Below, piece after piece: positions 48,843-60,517 of a stretch of DNA of 64,000 nt. The position numbers were made by a program, and so were the translations under genes. Each line of letters starts with the position of its first letter. Positions within the stretch are counted from its first letter, which is position 1. Source of the stretch: Desmodesmus armatus (lineage: Eukaryota; Chlorophyta; Chlorophyceae; Sphaeropleales; Scenedesmaceae); NCBI GenBank assembly GCA_007449985.2, contig VIIQ02000054.1:62001-126000 (forward strand), given 5' to 3'. A model generated the notes under the pieces. It was not told where the DNA came from. It saw nothing but the letters and a program-made list of their open reading frames with translations, and did not search any database.

Positions 48843-49234
48843 CACAGGTCGGGGCCAGCTGTGTGTTGCTGTGCTGTGCTGTGCTGTGGTGGTGTCGCAA
48901 TGTACACTGGCTGCAATTTTGAAGCTGTCAGCTCTCTGGCACCAGAATGCCGATTGTAAGCCTCTCTGCCTTGAATTGCCACATCTGGTGTGCAGTATGA
49001 TGGTGCAAAAGTATCAGGGTGACTCCTGGCTTGAATAGCTACTGGTGTGCACGTCAGCTGCCTACACGGCAACACAGCGGTGCAAGGGCTGCTCTCTTCA
49101 AAGCCAGCCAACACTTCTGCAGTGTCGTGCATGGGTGAAAACCTGGGCGCTGCACTCTGCAACATCAACCATTCAACATCAGCAACCCCTGACTAAGCCA
49201 ACCCAACCTAACCTGCACCCCCCCCCCCTGTCCA
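48843..49234. other. Spacer between convergent CFAP251 and TEL2 genes
   Basis: 392 bases between two stop codons, holding both 3' UTRs. TGTAA at 48955 serves CFAP251. No TGTAA on the minus strand is seen for TEL2 within this spacer; the nearest is at 48700-48696, inside the last CFAP251 exon, so the two transcripts may overlap. Confidence 0.55.
48955..48959 (+). terminator. Candidate TGTAA polyadenylation signal for CFAP251
   Basis: TGTAA 113 bases after the CFAP251 stop codon, a normal distance. Confidence 0.55.
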
Positions 49235-52200
49235 TCAGCCGAGCACCAGCCGCTCCATAGTAGGCATCCGCACCTGCACCTCCCCCTGCCTGCCAGCACC
49301 CTTCTTACTGCCACCCGCCACCAAGCTGGGCCCCTCAGGCTCTGGCAGGTGCTCTAGCACAGCCATGGCCCCCTCAGCCAGCTCTACATGCCAGGCCACA
49401 CACCCGGCTGCCACGGCCCTGGAGTGCTGGTCTGTGTCTGAAACAGCCACCTGCTGTGCCCAGGCCATGAGCCACTGCAGCTGCTCTACTAGGAGTTCGT
49501 CCTGCACGTCGGACTGCTTGCCGACCATGGCGCCTGCGAGGCGTGCTGGGGGTAGGTGGCGGACCACCTGCGATGCGGCCACGAGAGCGGACCTGCGCAC
49601 AAAGGCCTGAGGGACAGTACAGTCAAGCGGCAGCAGGAGGCACCAGGCAGGTTGTGAGGTGATTCAGCTAGAAGGCGTGTTGAAATGACCAGCCGGCCGC
49701 AACCTCGCTGAGAGCAAGGCAAGTTGTTGCAGTGTGATGCACGCTGACTGATGAGAAAGCACTTGCTAGTTGCCGCTGAAAGGACAGCCAGCCATTCGTG
49801 CATATGCAACATGGCAGTGCAGCTTACACACAGCAGGGCCTGTCGACTGATAGGCGTCAACCCCAATGCATGCGCATGCATCAACAGCCGGCTGCTAGCT
49901 CGTCACATACCTCCTTGTGTGCTGAAACCTCCTTTGCCTTCAGCAGCTCCAGCAAGCCAGCACACAGCGGCACAGCAGCAGGTGTCTCTGCCGCTGCCTC
50001 CACAAACGACCCCAGCACAGTCAGCAACCGACCCAGCAGCAGGCTGTCCCGCCCAAACAGGTCCACCCCATGCTGCTTCACGTCACACTGCTGCAGGAGC
50101 GCAGCAGCCCAGCGCACAGCCACAGGTGCAAACCTGTTCCTGAACGTCCGGCTGGTGCTGCTGGTGCTGCCGTTGCTGGCAGCAGCTGCTGCCTGCTTCT
50201 GCAGGGAGACCTTCCCCCAGACCCTGCTGCTAGTCTCAACAAGCCCAGGTGCGGCCTGAAACCGCCCTGCCTTCCCTGTCGCACTGCCAGGCCTCTTGCT
50301 GCTGTCACCACTGCCATCCCCATCCACCTCGCGCATGGCAACCCCTGCCGGCAGTGCTTGCTGCTGCTGTACATCCCCCGGGGCGGTCCCTGCAAGGGCC
50401 TTGCGGTCGCGGGCGCTAGCTGCTGCAGGTGGCAGCAGCTCAGGTGCTGCCTGGCCTCCCTGCAGCGCGAGCCGCGGCGCCTTGCGCGGATCTGCCATCT
50501 CAGCCGCCGCACCCGCCAACCCATCCAAGATCACCATCCGTTGGTGCTGGTCAAGGTTTGGCGAGTACAGCTCAGCAATAAGAGTGTCCCCAGAGGTCAA
50601 GGGGCTCAAGGACAGGACTGCCACGAGGGCCCTCTGCCGTTGGACTTCTGCGCTGCTGGTGAGGCCCTTGGGGAGGTTCGAGGCTTGCCAGTCGGAGGCA
50701 CCGCCAGGGGGTTTGGGTTGAGCGTTGTGCTGGGGTGCTGCAGGAGAGGCTGGAGGTGCTGGTGTGGCATGTATGGGGACTTTACAGTGGACCAGTGAGC
50801 GGGCGAGCTCTGGAGCCACTACAGGCAGCTCATCTGGCTCAGCACGGACCAACACCTCAACCTGCGATGCATGATGGGATGGACGGGGATAGATGGGCAG
50901 GATGGGGGAGCTGCTGCACAGCACAGCATGCACGTTGGGACCAAGCATGTATGCGCAATGGAATGAAAAGAGGTCCAGGTGACTGATGCAGAACCGAGTT
51001 GGCAGGCAGGAAACAGCGAGACGCGCTCGGCGTCGTACTGTCAGCTTCCCAAAAACTCCCAGTGTCATTTCACAATCTCGAAACTTTGTTGCCAACGCAC
51101 AGCATGCCATGCCATGGTGGGCAGAACCCCCTTGAAGCAAACAAACCGTTCCTTCACTACTACTGCGCCAATGCCTGTGCCCAACTTTTTTTCAGATTCA
51201 AAAAGCAGCCGTCACACCCACCTTAGCCAGTGCCTCTATCGCCCCAGCCAAGTCATCCTGCTTGCGCAGAGCAGCAGCAACGGTCCTTAGCCCCAGTGCC
51301 TTGCTGTCCACAGGCCCCAGGCCATCAGGGCCCCACCACTGTTCAGCTGCTAAGTCCTCCTGCAGGTCAAATGCCACTAGGCTGCTGGCACTGCCTTCAC
51401 TGTCTGCAACACTGCTGGCATCATCCCTACCGCCATCATCAAATGAGGCTACTACTGCTGTTGGTGTTGCGCTGCTTGCAGCCGCCGCTGTGGCTGCAGG
51501 GCTGCCACGTGTGTCTGCAGCATTACCGGCGGCAGAAGAGCTGCTGTTTACTAGATGCTGCTGATTTGAAGTGGCATCATCCCTGCTGGACACTGCCCCT
51601 GAAGCTGAGAGCTGCACAGCAGCATCTTCGTCGTCGCTGTCTGAGCCGTCCGCTGCTTCTGCAAGGCGAGCGAGCGCCTCAACAGTCCTGCTGCTGCTGG
51701 CTTCCGCAGCAGCTCCTGACTGCTGCTGTCGACGACCTGCACCTGCGCTGGGTTTGGATCGTGCTGCCTGGCTATATTGCGGCTCCTCCTGGTGCCCTTC
51801 TCCTGCAGCTGTGCTGGGCGCTGCTGCTGCTGCTGCTGCGGCTCCACTAGCCGCTACTGCAGACTTCCCACCTTCGGTTCCCATAGCCCCAGGCCAGAGC
51901 TCCTCAGACATAAGGTCTAGCGGCCCTGCATCCCCAAACATGGGCTTATCAGGGTCCAGCTTTGCTGCAAAAGCCCTGCCTACCCGCATGGCCTGCAGCC
52001 GTATGGCCGGCGAGGGGCTGCCTAGGCGGGCACTCACCCCTTGGATGATACTAGGCAGCAGACCAGTCACCCGGCTTGCCTGCGGTCCTGCATAGGGGGT
52101 AAGGGTCACCCCCAGTGCTGCTGCTGCCTGTGCTGACAGTACCACCCCAGCTGCTGCTGCTGCTGCTGCTGCAGTACCTGAAGGGTTTGTACCGCCAGCA

Positions 52201-53242
52201 GCCTCGGCAGCAGCATGGGCTGATTTGACAGGATCGAGGAAGTCCCTAGGGAGCTGCTGTATGCATGATACGAGGGCTGCAGTTATGAAGGCCTGCTGGG
52301 GCACCTGCACGTGCAGGATCGTGCTGCTGTCACACCATGACTGGGCCAGCACAGCTGCTGCTTCAGGCAGTAAGGACGGCCTGCAGGCTGTCAGGAGCTG
52401 CAGCAGCAGCTGCAGGGATGCTGCTGGTACAGTTCGCCCTAGGAGGATCTTGTGCAGCAAGATGCTGCGCAGCTGCTGGCTGAGTTCGAGCAGCGGGCAC
52501 AACACGGTGATGATAGCATCTGCTGCTGCTGCTGCGGGCTGCTGTGGGTGCTGCTGCTGCTGGTGGTTGCTGCCAGAGGCGGCGGTCTGCAGCAGCCGCA
52601 GCAGCAGCTTCTGTGCGGCTGCTGCCGCTCCCTGATGACTAAACAGCACGAGCAGCACCTGCTGTAGGGCTGGGAGGTAGTACTGCTCAGCAGCAGCAGG
52701 GGAGAAGCTTGTGCTGCCTGCTGGACCCTGTTGCTGCTGCTGCTGCTGCTGGCAAAGCCCTTCGGTATCGCTGGTAGCCGGCTGCACCGGAACCCCACAA
52801 GGGGTAGCTGCTGCTGCAGTGCCAGTAGTGCTGCTGCTGCTGCTGCTGTGAGGTCCAGCAGCTGTCAGCAGGAGGCCCAGCAGCACCCCTGCCACTGCAC
52901 TCCCATGGCCCCTAGTGACCAGCTTCTGCAACAGCAAGGCCACACACTGCACAGCCCCAGGTGCTGCTGCAGACTGTAAGCACCTGCCACCGGACCCACC
53001 GTACCCGGCAGCACCTCTCCCGCTACTACTGCTGCTGCTGCTGCTGTCACTGTTGTTGCTGCTGTCATGCCCAGCAGCTGCTAGTTGGGCAGCTGCAACA
53101 TAGTGGATGCATTGCTGCACCAGGGAATGCAGCACATCAGGAGTGGGCGGCAACTGCTGCATGACTGGCGCCAGCAGATGCAGCCGGTCCGGCAGAGCGG
53201 CCAGCAGCGCTGCAGCTGCTTGCACTCGCTCAACCCTTTGTA

Positions 53243-53283
<41 letters not shown>

Positions 53284-54430
53284 CCGCCTGCATGCATCAT
53301 GTGAGGCCCCTCTTGCTGAGCTGTGGGGCTGCTGGTGTGTTGACTGGTGCTGTCCGTGCTGCTGCTGCTGCTGTGGTGCTGAGCCGATGTCCTAGTGTCA
53401 CATGCTGCCAGCAGCTCCCACAGGCCAGTGCTGGTAGGGGCAAGGAAGCGCTGCAACAGCAGCTCAGCGGCAACATCAGATGCTACAGCTGTCACACAGC
53501 CGCCAGTGCTGCTGCTGTGAGGGGTCACTGCAGACAGGTGACTGCAACACACAAGCAGCGGGGACACAAACAGAACTTTGAGGGTGTACCTTGATAGTTA
53601 CCACCTTGTAAGGCTACCTAGAAGCGATTGCTGCTGTGGGGTTGCATGGGTAAGATCGAGTAAGTCAGTCTTACTGCCAGTTACGTCAAGTTGGTGCAGT
53701 GCTTGGCAATCAGCCAAAATCAGCTGCTGCTGATCGAGGTGCCTACAAACTCTGGGCTATCAGCTGCTGCTTACCCCATTAGCGCAGACAGTGCATTCCA
53801 TGCTGGGCAGTCGATGAAGGTGCGTGAGATGAGGCCCCACAGCTCCTCTCTGTCTGCACCCTGTGGCAGCTTTGGCAGCCATTCCCCAGCGGCAACTGCA
53901 GCACACAGACAGGCCGGCAACCCTTTCAGAACATGGGTGGCCATGTACTGCAGCAGTTTCGTTGATCTACAGTTGCAAGCAAAGCCAGTGTGTATATGTA
54001 ATGGGCAAAGATCACAGCGTAACAGTAACATCGCTGTATTGCCAGGCTGTGAGGCTTGTGCAAGGGAGAGGCTCGCACCTGACAGCACGACAGACGCCCA
54101 GGTTTCAAACTGGTCCTGGAAGAAGATGCCCTGCAAGGCAGGCCACCCCAGCACAGCTGCATGCTGCTGTAGCTGATGCAGGCACAGCTGCTGGAGGTCG
54201 TCTGGGCCAGCAGGGGCTACTGAAGCTGCTGAGGCTGAAGCTGCTTCACGTTCAGATACAGAGTTGTCACCGTTGGTAAACAGCGTGAGTGCAGCTCGGA
54301 CGCATTCTGTCACTGCCTGACTGCTGGACGCCTGCGCCAGCCTGGACACCAGCAACTGGCAGCTTGTGCCCACAGCACGGGCAGCAGCCCAGCGCGATGC
54401 ATCATCACGAAGCGATGAATTTGTGGCCAT
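49235..54430 (-). CDS. TEL2: TEL2/TELO2 homolog, TTT-complex subunit, with long homopeptide inserts
   Basis: TEL2 with TTI1 and TTI2 stabilises and matures PIKK kinases (TOR, ATM, ATR) with Hsp90. Exons (minus): 54430-53775, 53541-51222, 50861-49911 and 49606-49235; 4299 nt, up to 1432 aa, much longer than human TELO2 (about 837). The conserved TEL2 domain begins near residue 993: VEVLVRAEPDELPVVAPELA followed by RSLVHCKVP, then RQRALVAVLSLSPLTSGDTL and DQHQRMVILDGLAGAAAEMA. FRNRFAPVAVRWAAALLQQC and a final helical exon follow. Exon 2 alone is 2320 nt and is crowded with Gln, Ala and Ser runs, including (CAG)13. Exon 1 may contain an in-frame 117-base intron (54083-53967), whose removal would give LSTKLLQYMATHVL and 1393 aa. 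The start ATG at 54430 is the only one in frame upstream of the conserved part. It is divergent from the PfkB-family gene. Confidence 0.85.
53243..53282. repeat. (CTG)13 tract encoding poly-Gln in TEL2 exon 2
   Basis: Thirteen uninterrupted CTG triplets on the plus strand read as CAG on the gene strand and give about 13 Gln near residue 310. Pure triplets, without synonymous CAA interruption, suggest recent slippage. Confidence 0.9.
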
Positions 54431-54782
54431 ATCAATCAACCAACCGCGCAAAAACACCCCCACTGGCTTCCCCACAACAAGTGTTCAATCAGCCATGGAT
54501 CAGATGAGTGACTGAGGATGAACGACTTCGACAACAGTGGCTGGAGAGTGTGCAGCCCAAACAACAGGAAACCTGATTGTAGATACTTTTGTTGCTCTCT
54601 GCCACTTCCTTTCGGCTGGTAGACGCCCAAGGTTTTTGTGCGGTACTGCTGCTTTCGCTCCAGAGCTCTAGTATGTTTACGTGACCAGCTCGTGGATCGT
54701 ATCGGGAACATCTCTGTACAGCACAGTCCAGCCTGTGCAGCTGTGATTGCCTGTGTTTGTGGCGCTTACTCAGCTCACAACC
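54431..54782. promoter_or_regulatory. Divergent promoter region between TEL2 and PfkB-family gene
   Basis: 352 bases between two divergent start codons. It must hold both core promoters. No TATA box or strong palindrome is apparent. Confidence 0.5.
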
Positions 54783-57056
54783 ATGAAGTCTACGTCGCCC
54801 ACACAGCAGCAACGAACAGCAAGGACGACAGGAGCATCAGCCAACGTCGTCGGTAGCAGCCACGTCTCCTGCCGCGGCAAGCGGGCCACTCAGCAGAGGC
54901 TCTCCTACTGTTGTGTGGCTGCTCTCCCCCAGCCTCTGGCCTCCTCTGCTGGAGGAAGAGTTCAGTTGGAGGTGCCTGTTCACCCTCGTGTGGTGGCCTC
55001 TGAAGGACAGGAAGGCTACAGTTTGGAGGAGGTGAGGGCCACAAAATTTGGGCAGCATTGTTACCACCTGTGGTTTTGCCTGGCCACGGTCGCCTCACAA
55101 GCCAATTGTCCTTTGAATTCTGTGCAGGAGTATGATGTGTTGGGCCTCGGACAGCTTATGGTTGATTATGCAGCAGCTGTGGACGATGACATGCTGGCAG
55201 CACTGGATGTGCCCAAAGGAGGCAGGAGGATTGTCTCTGCTGCTGAGAAGGCATCTGTGATGGAGCGGCTGCAGGGGTACAACTCACAGGTTAGTTCGTG
55301 CAGACAGGCATGTGAAGGCAGCAGTGCTGGCTGATAACGTGCGCACAGCCAACATGTTCTGCGACCAAAGTAGTAGGTTGATGGGTGTGGTGATGTATCG
55401 ACCAGGCAGGAGGGGCCGGTGCGTGCAGTCACCAACAGGCCTAAACTCTGTACCAGGCATGAATCCATCACAATGTGGGATTGACAAGACGAGCTGCTTG
55501 GTCGTCATGATCTTCCACATTGTGGTGGAGTCATGTCTGATGCATTTAGTGTGGGTGACTGCACCACGCTCCGGCCCTCCCTTACAACACCTGCTCAGCC
55601 CTGGCAGCGTCAGGTGTACAGCCAGCAAGTCCCCATGTGTGCTTCCACTCCTTCCACCGCTGGCACCACGTCACACAAGACACCTGTTGTCAACTGCATC
55701 ACAGCTGCGCCACTTGCTGCCCTCCCTGTGCTCCTGCAGGTCAGTGCTGGTGGCTCCCTCGCTAACAGCCTGGTGGGCATCGCACAGCTGGCAGCAGCGC
55801 GCGAGCGCTTCCTCACTCCCGCACAGCCACACAGCAGCAGCCAGCACAACCAAAACAGCAGTCAAAGCAGCAGCAGCAGTCCAAGCAGCACTGCACCCCG
55901 GCAGCGCCGCATCCGCGTGGCTATGGCCGGCTGCTGCGGTGGCTCCGACGCGCTTGGCGAGTTTGGCCGCGCGCAGATGGCAGCAGCTGGCGTCGACATG
56001 GTCTCCGTTGACGCCCCCTCAGCAACCTTTGCAGGAAGCACCACCGGCACAGTGATGGTGTTCACCACTCCAGATGCACAGCGCAGCTTCCTGTCAAGCT
56101 TCAGTAGTGAAGACAGCATTCACCTCACCCCTGCGCTGCTCCAGGCAGTGACCAAATCGCGGCTGCTGGTCGTCGAGGGGTACCTCTGGGAGCTGCCTGG
56201 TGCAGCAGACGTCATTCCTGCGGTTGTCAAGCATGCGCGCGCAGTGGGTACCCTGGTTGTGCTGACAGCTGGTGATGCCAGTGTCGTCCAGCGCCACGGG
56301 GCTAAGGTCCTCGAGACCATCCAGGCTGGGGTGGACATGTTTGTGAGCAACGTGGATGAAGCACGAGCCCTACAGACCTTCCTCGAACAGCAGCAGCAGC
56401 AGCAGCAGCAGTCAAGCCAGCAGCAGCAGCAATCGGCTGCTGCTGCTGCTGCGCTGCTGCTGCTGCAGGAGCAGCAGGAGATGCAGAAGCACCCCGTGCT
56501 GCTGGATCCCCAGGGAAGTGCCAACCTGGACAGCATGTGGGAGGCTGGCAGCAGCAGCAGCACCCCTGATGGCAGCAGCAGTGAGGGGCAGCAGGTAGCT
56601 TGCGAGCTAGCAGGGGTATGCCCACTTGTGGTTGTCACCGACGGGTCACGTGGCAGCTACATCACAGCCCTCGGGCAGCTGATTGTAGTGCCGCCCTACT
56701 GGCGCTCCAAGGCACCTGTGGACACCTGTGGTGCTGGGGATGCGTACTGCGGTGCGTTCCTGTTTGCTTTCTTGCTGGGGCTTGACCTGCATGCTATGGG
56801 GCACTTGGCGGCTAAGACAGCATCGGCTGTCATCAGCCGCCATGGGCCTCAGCTGCTGCCTCAGGATGCAGATGGGTTGGCAGGTGTGCCGTTGGGCAGG
56901 TGCACCTTGGCAACGCAGCTTTTGAGCGGCGGCAGTGGCAGCAGCAGCAGCACCAGCAGCGGCATGGGCTTGGATGGTGTGCAGCTGCAGGCCTTGGGGT
57001 TGGGTGTTGATCCTTCTGTTGCTGCGGACCAGTTGCTGCAGGGCGCCAGCACGTAA
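54783..57056 (+). CDS. PfkB-family carbohydrate kinase, likely plastid-targeted, with poly-Gln insert
   Basis: Ribokinase-fold kinase that phosphorylates a sugar or nucleoside. Exons: 54783-55031, 55128-55289 and 55740-57056; 1728 nt, 575 aa. The N-terminal about 60 residues are Ser/Thr/Arg/Gln-rich with few acids and look like a chloroplast transit peptide. The kinase starts at YDVLGLGQLMVDYAAAVDDD. The first PfkB-like signature is VSAGGSLANSLVGIAQLAAA (residue about 138). The second, APVDTCGAGDAYCGAFLFAF, has the catalytic Asp in GAGD near residue 471. The overall pattern resembles the plant plastid pfkB-like branch near adenosine kinases rather than fructokinases. Two Gln/Ser runs are inserted: about 55846-55900, and 56386-56480 between the FVSNVDEARALQTFL block and the second signature. 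Both are probably surface loops. Substrate cannot be assigned from sequence alone. Confidence 0.87.
56386..56480 (+). repeat. CAG/GCA repeat tract encoding poly-Gln/Ala/Leu in the PfkB-family kinase
   Basis: A triplet-rich stretch of CAG, then GCT/CTG codons, encodes Q8-SS-Q5-S-A6-L4-Q. It sits inside the kinase domain between conserved blocks. It is the same class of triplet expansion as in TEL2 and the Ala/Gln-rich gene. Confidence 0.85.
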
Positions 57057-57559
57057 TTTGCAGTTGTAGTTTGCGGTGGTTTCATGTTGGCAGTCTGTTT
57101 TTTTGTACCATTTGGCCTGTGTTGGTGCATTGCTGTCTGAGGCATGGGGCGGCTGCTGCCTGTGTGTTAAGGTTGGTAGGCATGTAGGGTAATACTGCTC
57201 ACGCTAGTTTGGTCCCAGGCTTGTCTCGGTCAGAATACTGGGGGCGTCCTGGCATAGGGGTGTGAGGGATCCTTGTTGGTGAGGCTGTTCCTCCGGCACC
57301 TGCCAGTGGCGTTCACTCGGCTGTGGTGTGTGTGGCAACCGGTAGGGGTCCCGCCTGTCTGACCTAATGAAAACAGAATGCTCATTCTCTGGGATACTGC
57401 AATGGCGGCAGGTACTGACCCTCTTGGCACATCTCTTGCAATATTGTCTTGTACTTTATTAGTGCTTGTCAGCTGCCTGGCAGCTGTGTGACTGACATGT
57501 CTACAGTCACCTGCAGCTTGCCAGGCTGGCAGCCTTGTGGTGGAGCTGTGGCCGTCGTT

Positions 57560-58015
57560 AGTTTTGGCTGCCCTGCTGCTTGTGGCCATGTTTCTGGCAT
57601 ACATTGCGACACAAATATTACAGTATATTGTTACAATGGTACAGCATTCTGTTGCCTGTGTGCTGGACAGTCGCAGGAGTGATGCACCTGAGGCTGGCCA
57701 CATGATAGGCATGCGTTGTTGCTGCTGGAAGCCTGTAGATCATACGGTAGCTTGCCTTTGTGGCTTTGCTGCTGAGTATGAGCTTGATGGGACTGCAGCT
57801 GTGAAGTCCCTGCTGCTTGTGGCCATGCTGCTGGCATACACCATTGTGATGCTATGTAGTGTCGCCTCCGTGTTTTGCAGTCACAGCTGTGACTGCAGGG
57901 GTGCATGCACCTTGAGGCAGGCCTCATCATGGGCATGCCTTGTTGCCGCTGGGAAGTCTACAGACCAAAGATGATACAGTGGCTTGCCTTTGTGGCCTTG
58001 CTGCTGGGTATGATT
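57560..58015. repeat. Diverged ~235-bp tandem repeat with hydrophobic coding potential
   Basis: CCCTGCTGCTTGTGGCCATG occurs at 57571 and 57808 (237 bases apart). CTTGCCTTTGTGGC..TGCTGCTG occurs at 57751 and 57983 (232 apart), and GAGGC(T/A)GGCC..ATGATAGGCATG-like segments at about 57690 and 57915. Two to three units are therefore present, about 75-85% alike by eye. One plus-strand frame (57537-57974) gives LLLVAMFLAYI- and LLLVAMLLAYT-type hydrophobic segments in successive units, but no family is recognised and start evidence is weak. Confidence 0.65.
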
Positions 58016-60112
58016 GTATGTGACTTCAGCTGCAAGGTTTACACCAACGTGGTCAAACATCACCTCGGTTTTGCATCGTCTGGATGCCCGCTTTTTATGG
58101 CACGGTCAGTGCTTCTGCAGGTGTCGACGGTTGGTTTGTTGCAAGATTTGACTTTCCCGTCTTATCCCTTAGCAAAAGAATTAGCTTTTTATTCCAAAAG
58201 AGTGACATGCTGTCCCTGACCTGTCCCTGCGTTCCCGGCACCTGGAAACATCACCATTGGCGTTGAATTATAACAAGCTTCACAATGACCCCCGGTTGCA
58301 TGGTGACGGTGAAGCCTGGCTTTCATCGATGGCTGTGCGGTACACATTGAAAACTTGCAGCAACGGCATGCGCAGTAGCATTCAGATAAGTCTCTACTTT
58401 TAAATAAATAAACTCGCTCATACATCGCTGCAGCCTTGCAACTTGCTGCACCTGGCTTTCGGGATGGCTTTGCGGTACAAAACGAAAACTGCAGCACAAC
58501 ACATGCGAACTTCACAGAAACTTTTCAGTATACTTTATCTGTCACATAACGTTTTTCGGTTCGGCATCGCACACCATGCACTTTGCTGCATGCTAGTGGT
58601 GACCATCGCAAACCTGACTCGGGCCACACTATGCGGTGTCGGTGCAGTGCCAGCAATCACGTGCACTGAATATACATATCATAAGAAACGTCACGTACAC
58701 GCTGGCATGTAACATCACCTGCGCTGCTCTCATGTACACCGCATGCATTCAATGATTGGTGCTGCAGCTGGCTGCGCAGCTGCACCATACCAATTCTACA
58801 GTACTGGCAGACAAGAGTTTGCCTGACTGATATGTGTCGTGTTCTGCTTGAATGGCTGTTCATGATCTGGGTCTGCTCTACCCTGGATGACATTGGCTGA
58901 TGACAAACGCACATCTACAGGGCGGCAGCTGCAAAACACACAAAGGCCCTGTCCCCACGTGGTGCTAGGTGCTCACCATGCGTGTTCTCCTACTGCTGTG
59001 GGGGAAAGGGGCAAAAAAAAAGGAAAACCTGAGATTGACGTCCCAAGCACACCAGCCTGCAAGGTGGACACAGACTGCACCTCCACACTGCCTGCTCAAC
59101 AGCAGGGGCATCCCAGCTGTTGACACAGGGCATGGTCAAAAAAGCACGGAGCCAGGTGACATGCAATTTCACAAGTGCGAATCTTGCTCACCCCGCTGGT
59201 TGACATTGACAGACTTTGGTGTGTTATGATGATTGGCACTGGACAAGTATGTGCGCAATGATAGTGAATCAGAGCAATTCCATGCAGCTTGCAAGTTTCT
59301 GTATGCTGGTATAATGTCTAGCAGTGGGCTGTGTGGCAATGGCACCCGCCCCTATCCAACAGACAGGACAGTGCCTCATGTTGCCCTGTCAGTGCCCTGT
59401 CAGTGGTATTACTGGTAACCTGGCAGCTGACGTGCAGGTCCTTATGGGATTTCTCTCCAGCAGCCGGCTGCATATTGTCTGCCTGCAGGTCATGAATTGT
59501 GAGAGATTGCAGCACCAGTAACTAGCATGTCCACTAGAGACAAGCTCCTGTCACACTTGATTGCAAACTTGACCTGGCGGGCATCAGATGCAGAGCTGTA
59601 GCCCTGGGTTCCAACTAAAGGCCCAATGGCAAGCATGTCGCAAATAGAAATGCACTCAGAGGTATCATTAAAGCTTTCAAAGTCTCAATATACGCAACAA
59701 CATGTCAAGAGTATACACAACATGTCAAGAGTATCGCCCGGGTGATGAAGAATGGTTGAAAATGTTGACCATGAAATCTCGTCGTCTGATTACCTCGCAC
59801 CCCCCTGCGCTGGCCTGTAAACTGAGATACACATAGAAGCTTTGTTTACGAGTTCCAAAGTCAGGCATCAACGCAACGTCGTGAGAACGGCTGAATTCCC
59901 GCCAATCAAGCCAGAGCGGGACAGAAAGCCATCAACCATTGAAGGAAATCCTGCTAGCAATATTGGAATTGCAAAAAAGGAGGAACTGAGAAGTTAAGAC
60001 AAAACCCGAAGTTAGATAAGCCCCCAAAAGCCGACAGGGGTCCCCGGAAACAAAATGGAGTAGCTATGTCCTTGTTGCTGTTGATACTGTATGACTCTGC
60101 GCCTGAGAACAA

Positions 60113-60118
60113 TATAAA
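60113..60118 (+). promoter_or_regulatory. Candidate TATA box (TATAAA) for the Cys-rich secreted protein gene
   Basis: An exact TATAAA about 400 bases before the chosen start codon. Transcription starting about 30 bases downstream would give a long 5' UTR. That UTR would probably be spliced: a pyrimidine-rich TTTTTTGCAG acceptor ends at 60496, 21 bases before the ATG. Confidence 0.4.
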
Positions 60119-60517
60119 CGAATTGCCAGTTGTACAGGGACGCTAGGTGAGGGACGGGCAGCATGAGCCGGAAGCGAGAGCCGAATACTGCTGAACTTCT
60201 TCACACAAACTTCAAGCGCTCTTTCAGCAGCATACTATGCAAGTTGAAATCCAGTTTCAGCATTGCATAGCTTGTCACCCTGCTGCTGCGGCATATGCGG
60301 CAGATAAACCAGCCGGTGGCGTCTCGCTCCCGCAGCTGGACGTCTCGGCGAGCATGTTCAACGCATTGCATGATTAGAAGCAGTAGCTGGATGCCGGCCT
60401 CCTAGCAGCAAATGGGTTGGGTATGCAATTGACTCAACTACTGATGTTGATACTGATGTCGATACTGGTGTTGATGCTGCTGTTCGTTTTTTGCAGAGAG
60501 TTACAGCAAGCAACATC

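Larger units (their letters stand above)
57057..60517. other. Gene-poor stretch downstream of the PfkB-family kinase
   Basis: About 3.5 kb without a convincing gene. It contains a diverged tandem repeat at about 57560-58015 and a nearly AT-balanced stretch around 59640-60130 that is less GC-rich than the surroundings. A 20-base direct repeat (ACAACATGTCAAGAGTAT plus flanks) lies near 59697-59733, and the promoter and 5' UTR of the Cys-rich gene are at the right end. No tRNA or rRNA was recognised. Confidence 0.5.

Noticed and set aside
50070..50798. A 242-codon plus-strand frame over the TEL2 C-terminal region.
   Set aside because: It is antisense to the conserved TEL2 domain, shows no family similarity and arises from GC-biased third positions.
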